A model generated the notes under the pieces. That model made no database searches. It had not been told where the DNA came from and was given only the letters and a program-made list of their open reading frames with translations. DNA of 34,715 nt. Origin: an uncultured Bacteroidales bacterium (GTDB lineage: Bacteria > Bacteroidota > Bacteroidia > Bacteroidales > UBA932). Numbering within the stretch: position 1 is the first letter of the stretch; each line of letters opens with the position of its first letter. The position numbers and the translations under genes were made by a program. Below are positions 22,938-29,319 of this stretch, piece by piece. Location: the NCBI GenBank assembly GCA_946185205.1, contig CAMHIP010000009.1:1-34715 (forward strand), given 5' to 3'.

Positions 22938-24906
22938 AATCTACAAATATCTGAGCTATGGCTCTGCCGCAGCCGTCATCGTCATGATGATGGCTGCGAC
23001 GGTATTGGAGAAGCTTCGCGGCACGGACGCGGCGATGCAGGCCATCTATCATTCTCCGCTGTTCATCGCCCTATGGGCGGTGGCGGCCGTGGCCGGCATG
23101 GTGTACCTGTTCAAAGGCGGGGTGGTGAAACACCCGTTCACGCTGCTGCTGCACGCTTCGTTCGTGGTGATTCTCGCGGGAGCGCTCACGACGCATCTTT
23201 TCGGGGAGGACGGCATGGTCCACCTGCGGGAGGGGGAGACGCTGGGCTCCTTTGAGCGGGAGGACGGCGGTGACGCCGCGTTGCCGTTCAGCATCCGGCT
23301 GGATGCGTTCGACATCGACTACCACACCGGCTCGATGATGCCTTCCGACTACCGTTCGGAGATCACTTTCCTGGATGCGGAGCCGTATTCCGTCGTCATT
23401 TCCATGAACCATATCGCCAAGTACCGCGGCTACCGTTTCTACCAGGCGGATTACGACGAAGACGGCGCGGGCAGTATCCTGGCCGTGAGCCACGACCCCT
23501 GGGGCGTGGGTATCACGTATGCCGGCTATTTGCTGCTGCTCGTCTCGATGATCGGTTTCTTCTTCCAGAAGGATACGCCGTTCCGCGCTTCGCTGCGGCG
23601 CATCGTGTCCTGGGGGGCCGCCGTGCTGCTCCTGCTGCTCCTGCCGCAGCAGCGGAGTTTTGCGGGTGATCGTCCCGGCACCGACCCGGACATGCGCCAG
23701 GTCGGGCAGGCGCTCGGCGACCTGTCCGTCTATTACGGCCACCGGGTGTGTCCTTTCGATACTTACCTGCAGGAGAAGGGCTTGGATGAGACGCTCGGGG
23801 CGCTGGACCGGATGAAGCTCTTTCCGGTGCAGGACCCGGCCGGGACCGTGACCTGGTATGCCGCTTCGGACAAACTGCCGGAGCAGGTTCTGGAAGACGA
23901 GGCCCTCTGGACCTTCGTCACCAAGTCTCCGGACCTGATCCGGGAGAGTCTGGAAGCGGACGATGTGGCCGGTGCCCTGCAGATTCTGGCAGGCGTCAAG
24001 GCCTATCAGGAAAAGACGGCGGCCTCCGTCCTGCCGTCTCCGGCGAAGGTGCGGGCCGAGCGGGCCTACATCCGGATCGCCCGGCCGCGGGTGCAGTTCA
24101 TGCTGTGCCTTGCGCTCGGCCTGGCCCTGTTCGTACTGACGGTCGTCCGGATGTCTCGGGGCCGGAAATTGCCGGGTTGGATCCCGGTAGCGGGCGCCGT
24201 TATCGCCCTGCTGATCTGGGTATATCTGACGGTGTGCATCGGGCTGCGCTGGGCCGTGTCCGGCACGGGCCCCTGGGTGGGGCGTTACAGCGTGATGATG
24301 CTGATGGCGTGGTTCGCCATGCTCGCCGTCGTGCTTCTCTTCCGCAAGTTCCCGTTTATCGAGCCGCTGGGCTTCCTGCTGGCCGGCTTCACGATGCTGC
24401 TGGCGAGCCGCGAAAGCGTGAGTCCGCAGATCATGCCGCTGATGCCGGTGCTGCAGTCGCCGCTGCTGAGCATCCACGTCCTGAGCATGATGATGTCCTA
24501 TACGCTCTTCGGGCTGGTGGCCTTCAACGGCGTGATGGGATTGTGCGTCCCGTCCCGTCCGTCCGGATCTGATGCCGGTGCTTCCGACGGGCTTTCTCCG
24601 GCGGAGCGCCTGCGGGACGTGAGTCTGGTGGTGCTCTATCCTGCCGTTTTCCTGCTGACTTTCGGGACCTTCCTCGGGGCCGTCTGGGCCAATATCTCCT
24701 GGGGCAGTTACTGGGCCTGGGATCCCAAAGAGACCTGGGCGCTGATCACGATGCTGATCTACGCGATGATGCTGCATGGCGGTGCGTTGCGGCCCTTCCG
24801 CCATCCCCGCTTCTTCCATCTCTACAGTATCCTGGCTTTTGTCGCGGTGCTGATCACGTATTTCGGGGTGAACCTCATCCTGGGAGGGATGCATAGTTAC
24901 GCCTGA
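22927..24906 (+). CDS. Fused ResB-CcsA cytochrome c biogenesis protein (System II)
   Basis: A 659-residue inner-membrane cytochrome c synthase. Residues 1-270 are ResB-like: three N-terminal transmembrane helices, then a periplasmic part with the typical HIAKYRGYRFYQADYDEDGAGSILAVSHDPWG segment and another helix. A periplasmic stretch at about 255-375 follows. From 390 on is the CcsA half with six to eight helices and the heme-handling WWD motif as WGSYWAWDPKETW (592-604). Conserved His residues flank it (SIHVLSMMMSYTLFG before, FFHLYSILAF after). It moves heme outward and ligates it to CxxCH apocytochromes, here most likely the di-heme protein encoded directly upstream. The start overlaps that gene by 11 bases. 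Confidence 0.92.
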   Translation: MQSRIYKYLSYGSAAAVIVMMMAATVLEKLRGTDAAMQAIYHSPLFIALWAVAAVAGMVYLFKGGVVKHPFTLLLHASFVVILAGALTTHLFGEDGMVHLREGETLGSFEREDGGDAALPFSIRLDAFDIDYHTGSMMPSDYRSEITFLDAEPYSVVISMNHIAKYRGYRFYQADYDEDGAGSILAVSHDPWGVGITYAGYLLLLVSMIGFFFQKDTPFRASLRRIVSWGAAVLLLLLLPQQRSFAGDRPGTDPDMRQVGQALGDLSVYYGHRVCPFDTYLQEKGLDETLGALDRMKLFPVQDPAGTVTWYAASDKLPEQVLEDEALWTFVTKSPDLIRESLEADDVAGALQILAGVKAYQEKTAASVLPSPAKVRAERAYIRIARPRVQFMLCLALGLALFVLTVVRMSRGRKLPGWIPVAGAVIALLIWVYLTVCIGLRWAVSGTGPWVGRYSVMMLMAWFAMLAVVLLFRKFPFIEPLGFLLAGFTMLLASRESVSPQIMPLMPVLQSPLLSIHVLSMMMSYTLFGLVAFNGVMGLCVPSRPSGSDAGASDGLSPAERLRDVSLVVLYPAVFLLTFGTFLGAVWANISWGSYWAWDPKETWALITMLIYAMMLHGGALRPFRHPRFFHLYSILAFVAVLITYFGVNLILGGMHSYA

Positions 24907-24918
24907 GCGTAACTATGC
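24891..24918. terminator. Perfect 12-pair hairpin shared by two convergent genes
   Basis: Positions 24891-24902 pair perfectly with 24907-24918 around a four-base loop. The ccsBA stop (TGA 24904-24906) lies in the loop and the proC stop (TAG) in the 3' arm. Only TTT follows on the plus strand and no T-run on the minus strand, so its strength as a terminator is uncertain. Confidence 0.65.
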
Positions 24919-25686
24919 TTTCCGGCCGCCTTTCAGCCCTGCGATGACGGCGGCGGTGAAGCCGGCTTCTTCCATCGCGTTGAGCCCGCGGATGGTGATG
25001 CCGCCGGGCGTGGTCACACGGTCGATCTCCTGCTCGGGATGCGTGCCGCGCGCCTCAAGCAGGGCGGCGGCGCCTTTGACCGTCTGGAGCGCGGCGGCGA
25101 TGGCTTCTTGCGGGTAGAGGCCCAGTTCCACGCCGCCTTCGGCGGATGCGCGGACATAGCGCAGCGCAAAGGCGGTGCCGCAGGATGCGAGCATCATGCC
25201 GGCATGCAGGCGGCGCTCGTCCACGACGGCGGTCTGCCCGACGGCGTCGAAGAGCGACTGCACGCAGGAAAGCGTCCCGGGGGTGCCGGCGACTTCATGG
25301 ATGAAGCTCATGCTCTGCCCGACTTCAATCGCCAGGTTCGGAATCACCGTGTAGATGCCGGCGGCGCCGCTTCCCGCCAGCCAGGCGGCGAGATCGGACG
25401 CCGGGATCCCGGCGGCGAAAGAAACGAACACCTTGCCGCCGAGTTCCGGCAGCAGCTCCTGCAGTACGCCCTGGACCAGCCAGGGCTTGACGCCCAGGAT
25501 GACCACGTCTGCTCCGCGGACGGCCGCCGCATTGTCCAGCGAGGTCTGAAGGCCGCGGGCGGCATATTTCTCCAGCGTGGCGGCGTGCTTCGCCGTGACG
25601 GTGATGCGGGCTTCAGGCAGGGCGCCTGCCAGCCCGAGGGCCGTGGCGCCGCCCATGTTGCCGGCGCCGATGATTGCGATATTCAT
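24913..25686 (-). CDS. proC: Pyrroline-5-carboxylate reductase
   Basis: A 257-residue cytosolic NAD(P)H enzyme for the last step of proline synthesis, reducing 1-pyrroline-5-carboxylate. It has an N-terminal Rossmann nucleotide site IAIIGAGNMGGATALGL (about residues 3-19), ADVVILGVKPW, VSFAAGIP, IPNLAIEVGQSM, and the family signature VTTPGGITIRGLNAMEEAGF near the C-terminus, which forms the dimer active site. The length is normal, slightly short. It has its own likely promoter inside the end of the RNase H gene and converges on the cytochrome c biogenesis gene. Confidence 0.95.
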   Translation of the reverse strand: MNIAIIGAGNMGGATALGLAGALPEARITVTAKHAATLEKYAARGLQTSLDNAAAVRGADVVILGVKPWLVQGVLQELLPELGGKVFVSFAAGIPASDLAAWLAGSGAAGIYTVIPNLAIEVGQSMSFIHEVAGTPGTLSCVQSLFDAVGQTAVVDERRLHAGMMLASCGTAFALRYVRASAEGGVELGLYPQEAIAAALQTVKGAAALLEARGTHPEQEIDRVTTPGGITIRGLNAMEEAGFTAAVIAGLKGGRKA

Positions 25687-25698
25687 TCCCAGAAAGAT

Positions 25699-26211
25699 TT
25701 AATGCTTGCAAATATAGGCAAAAAGCGCCTCCGGGTCAACCCCTTCGCGCACCCGCGTCCCATTGGCCTCGAAGAGGTCGAGCGCCTCGATGCAGAGGTA
25801 ATCCACGTAGTCGTTCCAGCGGTCGCCGCTGTGGCTGCGCACCCATTCCAGCGTGACGCGCAGCGCGCGCTCCTTCTTCACCTGCCGGTAGAGCTGCACT
25901 AGGTCGGTGTCTTTCTTGCTCCGCACCTGGCCGGTCAGCAGGGCGATCCCGTTCTCGCTGTCGCTGCGCACCAGCACGCTGCTTCCCTCCGGGACATGCA
26001 GCAGGGCGTGGACAATCGCCGCCAGTTCCTGCCGGTGGCTGGTCGAGTAGCGGCTCACCTCGCTCCACTGGTAGAGCGGCTTTTCGTCTTCGCCCGCCAG
26101 GACGAGACAGGCGGCCGCACCGTAGTTTTTCGGCAGCAGATAACTGCCGTCGGTGTAGGCATAGTAGTCGTATTGCGGTTTGCCGCATTCGCGGAAATCC
26201 CAGTATTTCAT
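25699..26211 (-). CDS. Ribonuclease HI family protein
   Basis: A 170-residue nuclease that cuts the RNA strand of RNA-DNA hybrids. I choose ATG 26211 (MKYWDFRECG), which overlaps the upstream gene's stop by four bases. All active-site positions of RNase HI are present: D21 (TDGS), E62 (HRQEL), D84 (RSDSE), H127 (VRSHSGD) and D134 (RWNDYVD). The basic protrusion of E. coli RNase HI is weak. It is the last gene of the glyA-barrel-RNase H operon. The link between these three functions is not obvious. Confidence 0.88.
   Translation of the reverse strand: MKYWDFRECGKPQYDYYAYTDGSYLLPKNYGAAACLVLAGEDEKPLYQWSEVSRYSTSHRQELAAIVHALLHVPEGSSVLVRSDSENGIALLTGQVRSKKDTDLVQLYRQVKKERALRVTLEWVRSHSGDRWNDYVDYLCIEALDLFEANGTRVREGVDPEALFAYICKH
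25709..25740 (-). promoter_or_regulatory. Promoter of proC
   Basis: On the minus strand the -7 box TATATTTG is at 25709-25716 and GTTG at 25737-25740 (-33), 20 bases apart. It overlaps the last codons of the RNase H gene and gives a leader of about 15-20 bases. Confidence 0.6.
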
Positions 26212-27374
26212 AGGCAGCGGCCGAGGGCGGTGTCGCGGTGGCGGAGCGCATCGAGACTGAAGCGCAGGGAGCAGATCTGCTGCCATCCGCGGAAGCCTTC
26301 GGCACCGAAATAGGCCCGGGCTGCGAGCCGCAGCGACAGGTAGTGCGTAAGCTGCGGCGTCCAGGCCAGCTCCGCGAGGTCATGGAAACCTTCGTAGAAG
26401 GGCGAACCGAAGTAGAGATTCGTGGCGTAGGGGAGGCCGGCCGGGTCCGTGTCCCGGAAATACGGCATCAGGTTGCCGCCGAAATAGGTCGTGTTCTGCA
26501 GCATCACGCCCCAGCGGCGCGCGGTCAGTTTCAGCTCCCCGCCGAAGGGAAAGCGCGGCTGCGCCTCCAGGGTCCGGTTGCGCTGATAGCCGACATAGCC
26601 GCCCAGCTGCGCCGAGAGCTCCTGCCATTGCGTCCGGCGGGAGAAATCCATCTTCAGCCAGGGCTCCAGCAGGTGGTTGTCCACAACGTTCTGCGCCTGC
26701 CCGGAGCAGGCATAGTGGTAGAAACTCCCCGTCCAGCCCAGCGAGAGCCACCAGGCCGCCTGCCACTGTCCGGCCGACACGATCTGGAAACGCTCGCGGG
26801 TCTGCGGGCCGTATTGCCCCATCCAGTCGAGCCCCAGTTCGGTGTAGAACCGCTGCGCGCGCCACTTGAGCAGCACGCCTTCGAGGTTGCGGTCGCTGTT
26901 GCGGAACATCCCGGTGAAGAAGGCCTCGGAATAGCTGCCTTCCATGTAGCGGCGCGGGAAAATGCCCGCCAGGGCTTCAAACACGCCGCGGCGTGCCTGC
27001 ACGTGCACGTCATAGAAGATCAGCGGCTCCCGTGCGAGGTCGGCCCAGGTGTGCGAGCCCATGTCGTGGGCGAATTCCACGCCGGCCGTCAGCCGGTGGT
27101 GGACCCGCCGGGACTGCTGGATGCTGAATCCCACGGTCGGCGCGAACACGATGGTGTGCATCGTCCCGGAGGGAATCCAGGCGTCGTCGGAATAGGCGAA
27201 TTCGCGGTTGTCGAAAATATAGTGGAAATCGGCGTCGTACTCCCAGCTGAAGCGGTTGCGGCCGCTCAATTCTTCCAGGAATCCGCGGCCGCCCTGACGC
27301 TGGCCGTCACGGCGCTGCCCCGCCGCCGGAAAGGCCAGCGTGCAGAGCAGAAGGAGGATCGTGATGTTTCTCAC
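26208..27374 (-). CDS. Predicted outer-membrane beta-barrel protein, function unknown
   Basis: A 388-residue protein with signal peptide MRNITILLLLCTLAFPAAGQ and an RRDGQRQGGRG linker. The rest is a run of amphipathic strands rich in Tyr, Trp and Phe (FSWEYDADFHYIFDNREFAYS, HHRLTAGVEFAHDMGSHTW, VLLKWRAQRFYTELGLDWMGQYG, WWLSLGWTGSFYHYA), as expected for a Bacteroidota outer-membrane barrel. I recognise no named family. The start codon is GTG at 27374, four bases after the glyA stop. The stop overlaps the RNase H start by four bases (ATGA). The barrel is thus co-expressed with serine/glycine metabolism, which may be housekeeping position rather than function. Confidence 0.72.
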   Translation of the reverse strand: MRNITILLLLCTLAFPAAGQRRDGQRQGGRGFLEELSGRNRFSWEYDADFHYIFDNREFAYSDDAWIPSGTMHTIVFAPTVGFSIQQSRRVHHRLTAGVEFAHDMGSHTWADLAREPLIFYDVHVQARRGVFEALAGIFPRRYMEGSYSEAFFTGMFRNSDRNLEGVLLKWRAQRFYTELGLDWMGQYGPQTRERFQIVSAGQWQAAWWLSLGWTGSFYHYACSGQAQNVVDNHLLEPWLKMDFSRRTQWQELSAQLGGYVGYQRNRTLEAQPRFPFGGELKLTARRWGVMLQNTTYFGGNLMPYFRDTDPAGLPYATNLYFGSPFYEGFHDLAELAWTPQLTHYLSLRLAARAYFGAEGFRGWQQICSLRFSLDALRHRDTALGRCL

Positions 27375-27378
27375 GCTG

Positions 27379-28731
27379 CTAATATTTGTTCAGCGGGACG
27401 CCGGCCGTCATCTGGTGGACGCGGCGCTTGACGTCATCGAGCAGGGCCTTGTGCTCGTCGAGGGAGGCCTGCTGCGCCGGCGTCGGCTCTTCGCCCTTCT
27501 TCAGTGACAGGGCGTCGATGTGTTTGGCGCAGGAGGTAAGGACCTCGTCGATCAGCGCCACGATGTCCACCATGTCCTTCTCAACGAATCCGCGGGAGGT
27601 CACCGCCGGGGTGCCGATGCGGAAACCCGAAGTCTGGAAGGGGCTGCGGGTGTCGAAGGGGACCATGTTCTTGTTGAGGGTGATGGCCGCGCGCTCGAGC
27701 TGCTGCTCGGCGATGCGTCCGGTGACTTCGTCGAACTTGCCGCGCAGGTCGATGAGCATCAGGTGGTTGTCCGTGCCGCCGCTGACGACCTTGTAGCCGC
27801 GGCGCAGGAACTCGGCGCACATGGCCTGGGCGTTGGCGACGACCTGCTTCTGGTACTGCACGAACTCCGGCTGCTGGGCCTCGAAGAAGGCCACGGCCTT
27901 GGCGGCGATCACGTGCTCGAGCGGACCTCCCTGCACGCCGGGGAAGACATAGGAGTCGAGCACCTGGCTCATCTTCTTGACGACGCCCTTGGGCGTGGTG
28001 CGGCCCTGCGGGTCGTCGAAGTCCTTGCCAATCAGGATCACGCCGCCGCGCGGTCCGCGCAGGGTCTTGTGCGTCGTGGAAGTGACGATGTGGGCGTATT
28101 TGACCGGATTCTCCAGCAGGCCGGCGGCAATCAGGCCGGCGGTGTGCGCCATGTCGATCCAGAGGATGGCTCCGACTTCGTCGGCGATCCGGCGCATCCG
28201 GGCGTAGTCCCATTCGCGGGAATAGGCCGAGGCGCCGCCGATGATGAGCTTGGGCTTGTGCTCGCGGGCCAGCGCTTCCATCTTGTCGTAATCCACGCGG
28301 CCTGTCTGCGGGTCGAGACCGTAGGCCACTGCGTGGTAGAGGAGACCGGACGCATTGACGGGGGAGCCGTGCGTGAGGTGGCCGCCCTGGCTCAGGTCCA
28401 GGCCCATGAACGTGTCGCCGGGATGGAGGACAGCCATGGTCACGGCCATGTTGGCCTGGGCGCCGGAGTGCGGCTGCACGTTGGCCCATTCGGCTCCGTA
28501 GATGGCCTTGAGGCGGTCGATGGCCAGCTGCTCGATCTGGTCCACCACCTCGCAGCCACCGTAGTAGCGCTTGCCAGGATAGCCTTCGGCGTATTTGTTG
28601 GTGCAGATGGAGCCCATGGCCTTGAGCACCTCGTCTGTGACATAATTTTCCGAAGCGATGAGCTCGAGGCCGGATTTCTGCCGCTCGTGCTCTTTCTTGA
28701 TCAGATCGATGATTTGGATGTCCTGTTTCAT
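27379..28731 (-). CDS. glyA: Serine hydroxymethyltransferase
   Basis: A 450-residue PLP enzyme that converts serine and tetrahydrofolate to glycine and methylene-tetrahydrofolate in the cytosol. The start is ATG 28731 ([41 protein letters not shown]), since the in-frame codon at 28755 lies in the promoter. Family motifs: [15 protein letters not shown], the PLP-lysine segment [14 protein letters not shown] with Lys222, TNHLML-type [11 protein letters not shown], and [12 protein letters not shown] near the C-terminus. The protein has an insert around 232-245 compared with E. coli, common in Bacteroidota. First gene of a three-gene operon. Confidence 0.97.
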   Translation of the reverse strand: MKQDIQIIDLIKKEHERQKSGLELIASENYVTDEVLKAMGSICTNKYAEGYPGKRYYGGCEVVDQIEQLAIDRLKAIYGAEWANVQPHSGAQANMAVTMAVLHPGDTFMGLDLSQGGHLTHGSPVNASGLLYHAVAYGLDPQTGRVDYDKMEALAREHKPKLIIGGASAYSREWDYARMRRIADEVGAILWIDMAHTAGLIAAGLLENPVKYAHIVTSTTHKTLRGPRGGVILIGKDFDDPQGRTTPKGVVKKMSQVLDSYVFPGVQGGPLEHVIAAKAVAFFEAQQPEFVQYQKQVVANAQAMCAEFLRRGYKVVSGGTDNHLMLIDLRGKFDEVTGRIAEQQLERAAITLNKNMVPFDTRSPFQTSGFRIGTPAVTSRGFVEKDMVDIVALIDEVLTSCAKHIDALSLKKGEEPTPAQQASLDEHKALLDDVKRRVHQMTAGVPLNKY

Positions 28732-28752
28732 ACTGCGTGAATAATGTATCCA

Positions 28753-28760
28753 CAAATATA
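28753..28760 (-). promoter_or_regulatory. -7 box of the glyA operon promoter
   Basis: On the minus strand this reads TATATTTG, 21 bases before the glyA ATG. It lies back to back with the methyltransferase promoter, with 11 bases between the two boxes. No good -33 is seen. Confidence 0.6.
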
Positions 28761-28771
28761 CAACTTTTCCG

Positions 28772-28779
28772 TATCTTTG
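28772..28779 (+). promoter_or_regulatory. -7 box of the RNA methyltransferase promoter
   Basis: TATCTTTG matches TAnnTTTG and ends six bases before the ATG at 28786, so transcription should begin at or next to the start codon (leaderless mRNA). Confidence 0.6.
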
Positions 28780-28785
28780 CCCCTT

Positions 28786-29319
28786 ATGAGTGACAGGAAA
28801 TTGCTAAATATCGAACTGGGCCGGGTCAAGTCCGACCGCTACCGCGAACTTCCCCCCTCGGGCGTGGTCCTGGTCCTGGACAATATCCGCAGCGCCCACA
28901 ACGTGGGCAGCGCTTTCCGGACCGGCGACGCCTTCAAGGCGGACAAGGTCTGGCTCTGCGGCATCTGCGCCGTGCCGCCCTCGGCGGAAATCCACAAAGT
29001 GGCCCTGGGCGCCGAACTGAGCATGCCCTGGGAGCATGTCGATGACACGCTGGCGCTGGTGAAGCGCCTCCGCGCGGAAGGCTGGACGGTCGTCTGCGCC
29101 GAGCAGACGGAGCACGCCGTGCCGCTGCAGGATTTCCGGCGCGAGCCGGGCAGGCGCTATGCGGTCGTGTTCGGAAACGAAGTCGACGGCGTCCGACAGG
29201 ATGTCGTGGACGCCGCCGACCTGTGTGTGGAGATCCCGCAGTTCGGGACCAAGCATTCGCTCAATGTGAGCGTCTCCGTGGGGATCGTGCTCTGGCAGAT
29301 CCTATCTCCGGGGGCCTGA
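28786..29319 (+). CDS. SpoU/TrmH family RNA 2'-O-methyltransferase
   Basis: A 177-residue SPOUT-fold methyltransferase acting on tRNA or rRNA ribose with S-adenosylmethionine. ATG 28786 ([14 protein letters not shown]) is preferred because the -7 box lies directly before it. Motif 1 is [20 protein letters not shown] with the catalytic-type Asn/Arg; motif 2 is [21 protein letters not shown]; motif 3 is [21 protein letters not shown], forming the trefoil knot that binds the cofactor. It lacks the N-terminal L30e-like substrate domain of longer members, so it is the short form. Its 3' end overlaps that of the convergent lyase gene by 18 bases. The RNA site modified is not predictable. Confidence 0.9.
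   Translation: MSDRKLLNIELGRVKSDRYRELPPSGVVLVLDNIRSAHNVGSAFRTGDAFKADKVWLCGICAVPPSAEIHKVALGAELSMPWEHVDDTLALVKRLRAEGWTVVCAEQTEHAVPLQDFRREPGRRYAVVFGNEVDGVRQDVVDAADLCVEIPQFGTKHSLNVSVSVGIVLWQILSPGA

Noticed and set aside
23071..24894. Minus-strand open frame opposite the cytochrome c synthase gene (607 codons)
   Set aside because: The protein is dominated by Arg, His, Gln and Pro with no fold. The plus-strand gene has clear family motifs.
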